Positions 22,542-31,380 of a stretch of 64,000 nucleotides of DNA are shown here, piece by piece (the stretch's first letter is position 1; every line of letters begins with the position of its first letter). This DNA is from Paenibacillus oryzisoli (GTDB lineage: Bacteria > Bacillota > Bacilli > Paenibacillales > NBRC-103111), in the NCBI RefSeq assembly GCF_001653565.1, contig NZ_LYPB01000073.1, forward strand, positions 108,896 through 172,895, in the 5' to 3' direction. A model generated the notes under the pieces. That model worked only from the letters and a program-made list of their open reading frames with translations, made no database searches and was not told where the DNA came from. Both the position numbers and the translations under genes were made by a program.

Positions 22542-24986
22542 TCAGTAAGTTATCGTAAAATTACCTGCGCTATGTTTGATCGTATTACTCTCCGCTGGAA
22601 GTGCCGACCGATTCACGTTTTCTTCCACACAAGATGTCATGAAGAAGTAGGTACCGTTACCAACTGCATCAGCAGAAACATCATATTTCCCTCCAATAAA
22701 TTGGGAACCGACAACTTTCAATTTATTGGAACCCCCTTGAATGGAGTAATGGGCAGTATTAGCATCCGAGGCCATACTCGTGTAATTCCCCAAGTTCCAA
22801 GTAATCGCATTCGTTGGATCCACGCTCTTCAGAAACGCCTTCTCGCTGTTCACGCCGCTAAGCGTCGCGCTGCCATCCACGGTGATCCATTGGTCAGGTT
22901 TATTCTTAGGGTTGTTGACATCCCCCACCTTATCCCAAGCACCGGTGAACAAGAAGCAGCAATCCACGAGCCCGCCACCTTGCATAATGATTTCGCGCGT
23001 ACCAACTTTCACAGTACCACCTACCTGTGGTAGGCCTTTAAACCACGTATTAATGAGTGTAAGTTTATTAATGCTTCCTAGCGTGACCTCTTCAATATTG
23101 TAGAATTCGCTATTCAGGATCGTCAGTTCTCCGTTGCTCGGTGTGTACCCCACTTGCGTCGTCCCGCTGCGGATCGGGCGGGCAATTTCATAGCCCTTCA
23201 GCATGCCGAAGGAGCAGCTGTCGATGATGTTTTTCCTTTTGGCACGCGAGGAGCCTTTGGATATCGTCACCATCTCTTGCGCTGTACATCCTCTCATTTG
23301 CAAACCATCCATGTTCACCCAGAATGAACCGGAATTGGCCATTTTCACACCAGGCTTGGTGTACGTAACAACAGCATGGCAATCTTCCAGTGTCAAGTCA
23401 GTTAAACGCTTGCTTGCGACAATCCGTGATGCGATATGCTTCTTAACAGTCACACGTTTGGCGCTATCCCCCCAGGTTGTACCACTATTTGCAAATGATA
23501 ATAGTCCAGAGTTATTGATATAAGTCAGATCGTGTTCGTATTGACCATGCGTGACGAACGGACCGTACTCATCGCCGTCCCCATGACAGTTCTCAACCAT
23601 ACAATAAGCAGCGCAGGTAAAATCATTCAAGTGACGCGCATTGCTCGTATTGCAATCTCTGATATGCCCATATAGCACGTTGATTTGCTGTGTCAAATAG
23701 CCGGTACCGCCCCAATCCCGCTCCTCTGGGTTCATCAACTGACAGCGTTCTGTCACATAATGCGTATTGTATCTCCGCATCACGACCGGCCAGAATACTT
23801 TGCTAGCCTTGATGCCCGATGCATCGCATTCGACAGCGAATTCATAGGCGACCGGATTCGAACCGATCTGATCCCATGTCGGAAATGGCCTAAGACTAGT
23901 ACCGTTAGGCGGCACAGGGATGCCGATAAAACTCATGTTGCGCACATGGCAGCGGAAGGCTGGGTTCACTTTTTTGTATGTGATCGGACGCCCCTTGGCC
24001 AGCAGCCAACCGAGCTTATAGTTAAATCTAACGTGAGTAGCATCGAAGACTTCCGTCACTTTGATCAAGTAATCGAGCTCTCGCTGGGCACCACCAGCCG
24101 CATTGTTCTTAATCTGGGCATGCCACCAGCTATCCACTTCGAAGATCGATGAATCAGCCACTTCAAATATATCTGAATATTCAGACATATCATCGGTTAT
24201 TGTGACCGTTTGCGTCACGCCAGTTACAACACCTTGGAAAAACATAACGGCCCCGAACGGGTTATCCAACGTGTTCAGTTCGATTCCTTCGGTCGTGACG
24301 GTGTGACCATGGAAATCAATTTCGATGTCGCTGCGGTGGTACACATGACGCTTCACGAAATTAAGATCGGAGTGCGCTTCAACACGATGGATGGATAGGT
24401 CGTTGATTAACGCATCCAACGCTTCATCGGCATTTCGACTCTTGTCAAAAATACCAAACCACCGGAAATCGCCCACACCCTGATGAACGACTTCAAAGCA
24501 ACCTTCACCTTTGGGCGGCTTATTTCCCTTGCCTGCATCGTTCGACTCGCGTCCATTGCCGCCAGTCGTCGGCCTATGCACGGTCCCCCCATTGTCAGCT
24601 TTGCTACTGTCCGCTGCAAAGCGAACCAGCTTACCGCCCCCGTCACCGTTCTTGTTATAACCGCCAACGTACACAAGGAGACCATCCTTCAACTGACCGG
24701 GCGGAAGCGACTTTAATTCAGCGACATTGTTAACTTGCTGTACGCGATTCTCACTATCCTTTCCTTCTTTACTGTCTTTACCATCCTTGCCAGTGGATGC
24801 CCCATTATCCGCCGAGGCGAGTCGTGGGCCCAAGACACTGCCAGCTAACATGACACTGCCTAGACCTATTGTTGCCAAAACTTTACGTCTACTAATGGCC
24901 TCATTCGACTTATCGTTTGTGTGATTCTCCTCGTTGCTTAGGTTCGTCGCTTGCGATTTTCCCTTTTTATCATGTAGGAAGAACAA
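22542..24986 (-). CDS. Tat-exported right-handed beta-helix protein (pectate-lyase-like superfamily)
   Basis: This 814-residue protein begins with a long polar N-region and a twin-arginine signal ISRRKVLATIG (Arg33-Arg34), a mild hydrophobic stretch and likely cleavage after LASA (about residue 59). A Gly/Asp/Lys-rich linker follows. The conserved front has GLLVYVGGYNKNGDGGGKLV, then GVGDFRWFGIFD. From about 200 on it is a parallel beta-helix with many N/D-rich turns. The central block DFTCAAYCMVENCHGDGDE plus THGQYEHDLT is nearly identical in the paralog at 32.6-34.8 kb. It is probably a polysaccharide lyase or hydrolase acting outside the cell; Tat export implies folding, and perhaps metal loading, inside. 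The start is a TTG with AGGAG 10 bases upstream. Confidence 0.85.
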   Translation of the reverse strand: MFFLHDKKGKSQATNLSNEENHTNDKSNEAISRRKVLATIGLGSVMLAGSVLGPRLASADNGASTGKDGKDSKEGKDSENRVQQVNNVAELKSLPPGQLKDGLLVYVGGYNKNGDGGGKLVRFAADSSKADNGGTVHRPTTGGNGRESNDAGKGNKPPKGEGCFEVVHQGVGDFRWFGIFDKSRNADEALDALINDLSIHRVEAHSDLNFVKRHVYHRSDIEIDFHGHTVTTEGIELNTLDNPFGAVMFFQGVVTGVTQTVTITDDMSEYSDIFEVADSSIFEVDSWWHAQIKNNAAGGAQRELDYLIKVTEVFDATHVRFNYKLGWLLAKGRPITYKKVNPAFRCHVRNMSFIGIPVPPNGTSLRPFPTWDQIGSNPVAYEFAVECDASGIKASKVFWPVVMRRYNTHYVTERCQLMNPEERDWGGTGYLTQQINVLYGHIRDCNTSNARHLNDFTCAAYCMVENCHGDGDEYGPFVTHGQYEHDLTYINNSGLLSFANSGTTWGDSAKRVTVKKHIASRIVASKRLTDLTLEDCHAVVTYTKPGVKMANSGSFWVNMDGLQMRGCTAQEMVTISKGSSRAKRKNIIDSCSFGMLKGYEIARPIRSGTTQVGYTPSNGELTILNSEFYNIEEVTLGSINKLTLINTWFKGLPQVGGTVKVGTREIIMQGGGLVDCCFLFTGAWDKVGDVNNPKNKPDQWITVDGSATLSGVNSEKAFLKSVDPTNAITWNLGNYTSMASDANTAHYSIQGGSNKLKVVGSQFIGGKYDVSADAVGNGTYFFMTSCVEENVNRSALPAESNTIKHSAGNFTITY

Positions 24987-25039
24987 CGTTGAACAACTCC
25001 TCTTCGTAAGGGGGATAGGTAAGACAACTGCGTCAATCG

Positions 25040-26767
25040 CTACTTGCGAAGTTCAGGCGGCAGTAAGAAGTCGAAATCGCAACCCTCATCCGCTTGCAGC
25101 ACACGTTCTAGAAACAAAAGGCCATACCCACGATCATAGGCAGGGGGAGGCGCCTCCCACTTCGCTTTGCGTTCGCGAAGGGTGTCTTCATCGACATGTA
25201 ATTCCAGCTTGCGCATGTCGATATCCAACTCAATTTCATCGCCGTTCTCCACGAGCCCCAGAGGTCCACCGATGGCCGCTTCAGGTGCGACGTGTACAAT
25301 CAATGTACCGTATGACGTTCCGCTGATGCGGGCATCAGAAATTCGTACCATATCCCGTACCCCTTGGACGAGCAGCTTCTTCGGAATCGGGATTTGACCG
25401 ATTTCCGGCATCGCTGGTGCGCCTTTGGGTCCAGCGTTTTTCAACACGAGGACACTGTTCTCATCGACGTCCAAATCCGGGTCGTCAATCCGTGCATTCA
25501 GATCAGCCGGCGATTTGAAGACGACGGCGCGTCCACGATGTTTTTTGAGATGCGGTGAAACTGCCGTTTGCTTGATCAGCGCACCGTTCGGAGAGAGATT
25601 CCCGCGCAGTACCGCAATCCCGCCTTGCGGAGCAATCGGCTGCTCAAGCGGATAGATCAACTCGCGATCAGTGACCTGCACACCGCGCAGGTTCTCGGTA
25701 ACGGTTTGACCTGTAACGGTCAAACAATGGCCGTTCAGCAGCGGTTCAATTTCCTTCATCAGGGACGGCACGCCGCCTGCTTCGAAGAACTCTTCCATCT
25801 GATATTTGCCAGATGGGCGAACGTTCAGGATAAATGGCGTCGTTGCGCTAATTTCGTCGAATCGCTCCAGCGGCAATCTGTAGCCAAGTCGCCCAGCGAT
25901 AGCGACCAAATGGATGATGGCGTTGGTTGAGCCAGCGCAGGCCATCGTAACGCGAATCGCGTTATCCAGTGATTCCGGCGTAATAATGTCACGTGGTCGA
26001 ATATTGCGTCGGACAAGCTCCACGATCTGTTTGCCCGTCTGTTCAGACATATGGCGCCGCCTCGAATCTGGGGCAGGAATTGCCGCACAACCTGGAAGTG
26101 CCATGCCAAGCCCCTCAGCGATCGCTGCCATCGTGCTGGCTGTCCCCATCACCATGCAGTGACCATCACTGCGGCAAATGGCATTCTCAGCAACAGTAAG
26201 CTGCTCGTCGGTGATGTTGCCCGCCTTGTGCTCCAGCGTAAACTGATAGCAGTCGGTGCAGGCGCCAAGCGTCTGGCCATTTAATTTGCCGTTCAGCATC
26301 GGTCCGCCGGTAAGGACAATTGCTGGGATGTTAGCGCTCACCGCAGCCATGAGCTGGGCAGGTACAGTTTTATCACATCCACCAAGAAGAACTACGCCAT
26401 CGATCGGGTGGGCTTTGACCATTTCTTCCGTGTCCATGGCCATTAGATTACGTAGCAGCATCGTCGTCGGCTTTACGTAGGGTTCACCGATTGAAATAGT
26501 CGGGAATTCCATCGGCATGCCCCCGGCTTGCCACACACCTCGCTTCACATAGTCTGTCAATTCCCTAAAGTGAGAGTGGCATTTATTCAACTCGCTGAAT
26601 GTGTTGCAAATGCCGATGACCGGCTTTTTCAAATCATCGTCCGTGTAGCCCATGGATTTGGTAAATGAACGGTGGATAAATCCCCATAGTCCTGTGTCGT
26701 TAAAATATTTTTCACCACGAAGTTGATCTGCCGAATTTCCCCCACGCTTGTTGTCCTCATCTGCCAT
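25040..26767 (-). CDS. IlvD/Edd-family sugar-acid dehydratase
   Basis: This 575-residue Fe-S dehydratase has candidate cluster cysteines Cys63 (ELNKCHSH), Cys131 (LGGCDKT, followed by the Lys that is carbamylated in relatives) and Cys204 (DGHCMVMGTAST). A later SGTSYGT holds the likely catalytic Ser. The spacing matches aldonate dehydratases (arabinonate/xylonate type, [2Fe-2S]) better than a dedicated IlvD. It converts a sugar acid to its 2-keto-3-deoxy form. Here it should follow a dehydrogenase and lactonase and feed the SDR and FAH enzymes. The ATG has AAGGAGG upstream. The exact sugar acid is unknown. Confidence 0.88.
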   Translation of the reverse strand: MADEDNKRGGNSADQLRGEKYFNDTGLWGFIHRSFTKSMGYTDDDLKKPVIGICNTFSELNKCHSHFRELTDYVKRGVWQAGGMPMEFPTISIGEPYVKPTTMLLRNLMAMDTEEMVKAHPIDGVVLLGGCDKTVPAQLMAAVSANIPAIVLTGGPMLNGKLNGQTLGACTDCYQFTLEHKAGNITDEQLTVAENAICRSDGHCMVMGTASTMAAIAEGLGMALPGCAAIPAPDSRRRHMSEQTGKQIVELVRRNIRPRDIITPESLDNAIRVTMACAGSTNAIIHLVAIAGRLGYRLPLERFDEISATTPFILNVRPSGKYQMEEFFEAGGVPSLMKEIEPLLNGHCLTVTGQTVTENLRGVQVTDRELIYPLEQPIAPQGGIAVLRGNLSPNGALIKQTAVSPHLKKHRGRAVVFKSPADLNARIDDPDLDVDENSVLVLKNAGPKGAPAMPEIGQIPIPKKLLVQGVRDMVRISDARISGTSYGTLIVHVAPEAAIGGPLGLVENGDEIELDIDMRKLELHVDEDTLRERKAKWEAPPPAYDRGYGLLFLERVLQADEGCDFDFLLPPELRK

Positions 26768-26815
26768 GTTAGTCTATCCTCCTTGCACGCAATCCTGATG
26801 TATGGTTACACATGT

Positions 26816-27598
26816 TTACAGATCGCAAGCATTGGCAAGATGCCCGCCATCCACAACAAGTGTCGTACCCGTTATGTAAGACGCTTCGTCTGATGCCAAG
26901 AATAGAAACGCATTCGCCACTTCCTCAATGGTACCGAGCCTGCGCATAGGTGTTCGTTCCGTCAGTGAAAGTGTTATGTCTGATATCTCCTTCAGTTCGC
27001 GATCAAGCGGTGTATCGATGAAGCCAGGCGCAACACTATTGACACGAATATGATGCTGGGCCAAGTCAACAGCCATCGACTGTGTTAGCAGAACAACGCC
27101 ACCCTTGGATGCATTGTAATGAGCCAATAGGGCACTTCCCGCTAAGCCATTCTTGGATGCCATATTGACGATCGAACCGTGAATCTCACCAGCGATCATC
27201 CACTTCGCTACCCATTGGCTCAGTTGGAATGTCGCATTGAGATTAATGTTGATCACCTGCTGCCAACGAGAGAGCGGGATGTCGATGAAGAATTCGCGCG
27301 TTGCAATGCCAGCGTTATTAACCAGAATGTCGATGCCATCCCAGTAAGCCCATGCTCGTTGGGCTGCCTCGTCCACTTGCTCTGGCACACTCAAGTCGCA
27401 GACGACAGTTGCAACGTGAGCGCTTTGCCCTCTATCTATGGCTTGCTTCCGGATTGCCTCAGCCGATGCTTCAAGCTGATCCTCCCTGTAATCAAGCAAT
27501 ACGACACTTGCTCCTTCTTGCACGAATTTAGCCGCAATTCCTTGACCAATGCCTCGGGCACTGCCTGTAATTAATGCACGTTTCCCTTGCAATCGCAC
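26816..27598 (-). CDS. Short-chain dehydrogenase/reductase
   Basis: This 260-residue SDR has NAD(P)-binding TGSARGIGQGIA, acidic LLDYRED after the second strand (suggesting NAD preference), LVNNAGIA, catalytic Ser in IVNMASKNG, YNASKGG (Tyr/Lys), and VAPGFIDTPLDRE. In this cluster it is a good candidate for oxidation of a 2-keto-3-deoxy acid or of the free sugar. The start is uncertain: GTG 27598, with GGAG about 10 bases upstream, gives the normal family length. ATG 27619 lacks a ribosome site, and ATG 27664 lies within the stem-loop after the binding-protein gene. Confidence 0.85.
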   Translation of the reverse strand: MRLQGKRALITGSARGIGQGIAAKFVQEGASVVLLDYREDQLEASAEAIRKQAIDRGQSAHVATVVCDLSVPEQVDEAAQRAWAYWDGIDILVNNAGIATREFFIDIPLSRWQQVININLNATFQLSQWVAKWMIAGEIHGSIVNMASKNGLAGSALLAHYNASKGGVVLLTQSMAVDLAQHHIRVNSVAPGFIDTPLDRELKEISDITLSLTERTPMRRLGTIEEVANAFLFLASDEASYITGTTLVVDGGHLANACDL

Positions 27599-27636
27599 GC
27601 AAGAAGCACTCCATTCCATAGGTCGTTTATTCAGCA

Positions 27637-27686
27637 AGTAACTCAGACTGACAGACACAGCCATGCATTCGCCAGTCTGAGTTGCT
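27637..27686 (-). promoter_or_regulatory. Stem-loop between solute-binding-protein and SDR genes
   Basis: Arms CAAGTAACTCAGACTG and CAGTCTGAGTTGCTTG pair at 15 of 16 positions around an 18-base loop. No T-run follows. The position just after the binding-protein stop fits a 3'-end stabiliser that keeps that mRNA abundant while downstream genes are less expressed. Confidence 0.65.
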
Positions 27687-27708
27687 TGATCCGAAGAACG
27701 ACTACGAT

Positions 27709-29310
27709 TTAGTTGTCCGATTTAAATTTAATCGGTTTACCTTTGGCCGTGGATGTAAGTTCCGCATAGTTATCAAAAATCGCTTTGCCGCCGAATTTCG
27801 TCATCACTTCTTGGCGATATTGCGGCCAGTTCGCAGCGTCCTTCTCTTTATACAAAATTTGAACATGAAGCTCATTCATACGTTTGCGCATAGCCCCGAT
27901 ATCCATGCCTTCTTTGACCGTAAGGGCCGTACCGACAGACGGAAGAATCTTGTATGAGTTAATTTTTTCAACGATTTTCTTATCGCGCTCAGTTACTTTA
28001 GGGTCAATGATATTCAATCCGAACACTTCCGGTTTACGTGGTGTAAACCAACCATAAACTTCAATGAAGTTGTTATTGTCGATAACGTCTTTTTTGTAGG
28101 CATCTTGATTCACTTCGATGTCTTTGCCATTGCGTTTGTAATCGACGTTTTCTTGCCCGTAACGTGTCAACAAGAAGCCTTCTTCTCCAGCAAGCCAATC
28201 GAGAATTTCAATCGAACGCTGTACTTTGGCATCAGAGCTTTTGGAGCTGATCAAGAACGGATTTTGTGGAATCGTTTCAACCCAAGTACCTGTTTTCTCC
28301 CACGGATGGAACGGCTCCCAATCTGCTGTCGTTTGACCCGCAGCCTTCGCCTTCATTTGCAAACCAGCTGGATTGTTATCGAATGCAAGATCTCTGCCTT
28401 GGCCGATTACAATACCCGCTTTACCTTGTGCCGCTTTATCAAAATGTTGGCCGTATTTGTTCAGGAACCAGTCCGGATCGACTACTTTCATGTCCAGTAG
28501 CGCTTTGATATCGGTAAGCACATTCTGCATGCGAATATCGGTACGAACATCGATGAACTGATCATTTTCCACATACGTATCACCAGCAAAGCCGTTTTTG
28601 AGGAATTCCGGGAAGTCCATGGATATGCTTGCGCCGCCGCCTGCCGCTGTAAAACCATACGTATCGTTCTTGCCATTGCCATCTGGATCATTGAAGGTAA
28701 AAGCTTTCATGACACTTACAAGCTCATCGTAGTTCGTCGGCATTTTCAGATTAAGTTTATCGAGCCAATCTTTCCGAATATAGAAGGTACGATAGTAACT
28801 TGTTTCATACGGAACGGGGGCACGCTTGAACGCACCTTGCACCTGATACGACTTCAATGTTGCTTCCGACACCCAATTTTTGAAATAGTTCGGCATTTTG
28901 GCTGGTGTAATGATCCCCGTCAAATCTCTTGCAACGCCATCTCGAATGTAGTTATTAGATGGTACACCGTCTGCGTAGAAAACATCGGGAATGTCGCCGG
29001 AAGCGATCATCGTATTTAATTTATTGGTATAGTCTTGGCCAAATGGCAAGTAGGTCAGTTTCAGTGAGACATTGAATTTCTCTTCAATCGCTTTCTTCAC
29101 GAAGTCTTTATCCGCCGAAGGAAGTTGGGCGCTTGCATCTGCGATAACCATCCAACTTAGGTTTAGTTTTTCCTTCTTGGCATCTGGGCTTGACGTCGTT
29201 GTCGACGTGCTCGCCGGGGAAGTAGTCGCTTCCTCTTTGGAACTCGTACATGCGACAAGCGCCAGTGAAGAAGCTAATAAAATCGTTGTTACTTTTGATA
29301 ACGTTTTCAA
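27709..29310 (-). CDS. ABC transporter solute-binding lipoprotein (LplA/YtcQ type)
   Basis: This 533-residue extracellular lipoprotein has a short signal and lipobox LVAC (Cys21), then a Ser/Thr/Lys linker. Family-1 binding features are VSLKLTYLPFGQDYTNKLNT, GDIPDVFYADG, YYRTFYIRKDWLDKLNLKMP and DPDGNGKNDTYGFTAAGG. It is longer than ordinary maltose-type binders, as is usual for the LplA group that binds oligosaccharides of complex glycans in Paenibacillus. It is the receptor for the two permeases upstream. The start is a TTG with GGGGGG 8 bases above. A 190-base gap before it holds no gene. Confidence 0.92.
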   Translation of the reverse strand: MKTLSKVTTILLASSLALVACTSSKEEATTSPASTSTTTSSPDAKKEKLNLSWMVIADASAQLPSADKDFVKKAIEEKFNVSLKLTYLPFGQDYTNKLNTMIASGDIPDVFYADGVPSNNYIRDGVARDLTGIITPAKMPNYFKNWVSEATLKSYQVQGAFKRAPVPYETSYYRTFYIRKDWLDKLNLKMPTNYDELVSVMKAFTFNDPDGNGKNDTYGFTAAGGGASISMDFPEFLKNGFAGDTYVENDQFIDVRTDIRMQNVLTDIKALLDMKVVDPDWFLNKYGQHFDKAAQGKAGIVIGQGRDLAFDNNPAGLQMKAKAAGQTTADWEPFHPWEKTGTWVETIPQNPFLISSKSSDAKVQRSIEILDWLAGEEGFLLTRYGQENVDYKRNGKDIEVNQDAYKKDVIDNNNFIEVYGWFTPRKPEVFGLNIIDPKVTERDKKIVEKINSYKILPSVGTALTVKEGMDIGAMRKRMNELHVQILYKEKDAANWPQYRQEVMTKFGGKAIFDNYAELTSTAKGKPIKFKSDN

Positions 29311-29501
29311 TTGAAAGACCCCCCTGTTCGTTTTAGAAGAATGAGAACGCGTATGAAACTACTATTAAGCCATTACTTGCACCAATCATTGCATACGAAA
29401 CGTTGCTAGCACACCAATATAGACCTCATTCCCCTTGCCACCTCCTCATACTTAATACGTCATTTCGCATACAACCATTTGAGGCAAGACCGCCTATAGA
29501 T

Positions 29502-30389
29502 TTAACCTTTGACTGCACCTAACAGCATGCCTTTGACGAAATATTTTTGTAGAAACGGATACACGACGAGTACAGGGACGATTGCCACCACAACGGTTGC
29601 CATCTTGATGGTTTCCGGAGGCATGGTATTTAATGAAGATTGCGAAATGGCTAGCTCCTGACTAATGGCCGGTGATACAATCATGTTCCGCAGCACAACC
29701 TGAATCGGATATAGGCTGCGATCATTCAAATACATGACCCCGCCGAAGTACGCATTCCAGTGATTCACACCATAGAACAATCCTAGCGTTGCCATGATCG
29801 GCATCGAGAGCGGCAGAACTATTCGCATCAGCGTACCAATGTCACTGCAGCCATCCACTTTCGCTGCCTCTTCAATTTCGTATGGGAGACCTTCGAAGAA
29901 GGTCTTCATAATCAGAATATTAAAGGAAGACACAAGACCTGGAATGATAAGCGCCCACAGCGAATCCATCAAGCCGGTGGCTTTCACAGTCAGGTACATG
30001 GGGATGATCCCCCCTGAGAACAACATCGTAAACACGATGCCCATCAGGACAATATTGCGTCCCGGAAGAAATTTCTTCGATAACGGATAAGCCAGCATCG
30101 TCGTAATAGCTAGATTGCACGCTGTACCTACGACCGTAACGAATATCGAGACTTGCAGAGCTTTGGGCACGGTATTGCTGGAGAAAATCGTTTTGAACGC
30201 TTCGAAGGTGATGGCATGCGGTACGATGACAAATCCACCATTCTTAAGCACTTCCGTATAAGGTGTAATCGACATTATGAAGACAAAGTAGATGGGAAAC
30301 AGCGTTGCTATGCAGAAAAGTCCGAGTACGGTGTAAAGAACGGCATCTACAATGCGGTCTGATTTGGTTTTCTTAAGCATGAATGGCAT
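29502..30389 (-). CDS. ABC sugar permease, MalG/YtcP type
   Basis: This 295-residue inner-membrane permease has six membrane spans and EAA loop EEAAKVDGCSDIGTLMRIVLP. The C-terminal VVYPFLQKYFVKGMLLGAVKG ending is typical of the YtcP/LplC group. It pairs with the permease immediately upstream. ATG 30389, with GGAGG 8 bases above, is the real start; longer in-frame versions overlap the neighbour. No ATPase gene is in the cluster, so a shared MsmX-like ATPase probably drives it. Confidence 0.92.
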   Translation of the reverse strand: MPFMLKKTKSDRIVDAVLYTVLGLFCIATLFPIYFVFIMSITPYTEVLKNGGFVIVPHAITFEAFKTIFSSNTVPKALQVSIFVTVVGTACNLAITTMLAYPLSKKFLPGRNIVLMGIVFTMLFSGGIIPMYLTVKATGLMDSLWALIIPGLVSSFNILIMKTFFEGLPYEIEEAAKVDGCSDIGTLMRIVLPLSMPIMATLGLFYGVNHWNAYFGGVMYLNDRSLYPIQVVLRNMIVSPAISQELAISQSSLNTMPPETIKMATVVVAIVPVLVVYPFLQKYFVKGMLLGAVKG

Positions 30390-30402
30390 AACGATGCCTC
30401 CT

Positions 30403-31362
30403 TTACCAGATGCCGGACCCGCCGACTTTTTTGGCCAGTTTATTCGCTCCAATCACAAGTATCAGACCGATGACTGATTTGAATACACCCATTGCCGCTG
30501 GAACACTGAATTCCATCTGTTCAATACCTCGGCGGAAGATCCAGGTGTCAAGAATATCCCCCACATCATAAACGCGGGCATTCAGGAATATGTAAACCTG
30601 TTCGAAACCAGCATCCATAATATGTCCGATTCGCAAGATTAGCAGTAAGATGAACACTTCGCGAATACCTGGGAGGGTAATATGCCACAATTGCCGCCAA
30701 CGACCTGCACCATCAACAACAGCCGCTTCATATAATTCATGGTTGATTGAAGCCAATGCTGCCAAATAGATGATGGCTCCGAAGCCAGTGCTCTTCCAAA
30801 TATCGGAGGTCACTAACAGCGAACGGAAGTAGTCTGAGTTGGTTAAGACATCAAGTTCTCCCCATCCCATATCTCGAAAGAAAGTTGTAACTAGCCCCGC
30901 ACCAGGAGCAAAGAATGAAAATACAAGACCATACACGATAATCCATGATAAGAAATGAGGTCCGTAGGTGATTGTCTGTACAATTTTTTTGAACCAAGGG
31001 GCACGAATTTCATTTAAAATGAGTGCCAGCATCACGTCTGGGAGCATGTTGAACAAAATACGATACACGCTGATCAGAAGTGTATTGCGAACTAGACTAG
31101 GAAATTCTGGCGATGCGAATATCGTTCGAAAATTATCGAAGCCAACCCATTCACTCCCCCATAACCCCTTCATGAGGTTATACTTCTTGAACGCAATCAC
31201 AAGTCCGAACATCGGGACATAGTGATAAATTAAGTAATACACAATTCCCGGAACCATAAGTAAATACAACCATTTGTATCGAAGAAATGTTTTCCACACA
31301 TGGGTGGTTAATCGTTTCTTACCTACGCGTTCATCGGTAATCGACTTCACACTGGCTCGCAT
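30403..31362 (-). CDS. ABC sugar permease, MalF/LplB type
   Basis: This 319-residue permease has six spans. KWLYLLMVPGIVYYLIYHYV, FDNFRTIF, and EAA loop YEAAVVDGAGRWRQLWHITLP are typical of LplB/YteP. It partners with the YtcP-type permease 13 bp downstream and the binding lipoprotein. AAGGAGG lies before the ATG. The transport direction is import of an oligosaccharide. Confidence 0.92.
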   Translation of the reverse strand: MRASVKSITDERVGKKRLTTHVWKTFLRYKWLYLLMVPGIVYYLIYHYVPMFGLVIAFKKYNLMKGLWGSEWVGFDNFRTIFASPEFPSLVRNTLLISVYRILFNMLPDVMLALILNEIRAPWFKKIVQTITYGPHFLSWIIVYGLVFSFFAPGAGLVTTFFRDMGWGELDVLTNSDYFRSLLVTSDIWKSTGFGAIIYLAALASINHELYEAAVVDGAGRWRQLWHITLPGIREVFILLLILRIGHIMDAGFEQVYIFLNARVYDVGDILDTWIFRRGIEQMEFSVPAAMGVFKSVIGLILVIGANKLAKKVGGSGIW

Positions 31363-31380
31363 ACCCCATCACCTCCTTTA

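Noticed and set aside
22449-23033. 194-residue plus-strand frame at the end of the Tat-exported protein gene
   Set aside because: It overlaps a long coding region with a close paralog; it appears only as a mirror of that gene's codon pattern.
23685-24152. 155-residue plus-strand frame inside the Tat-exported protein gene
   Set aside because: Same reason: an antisense shadow of conserved beta-helix coding sequence.
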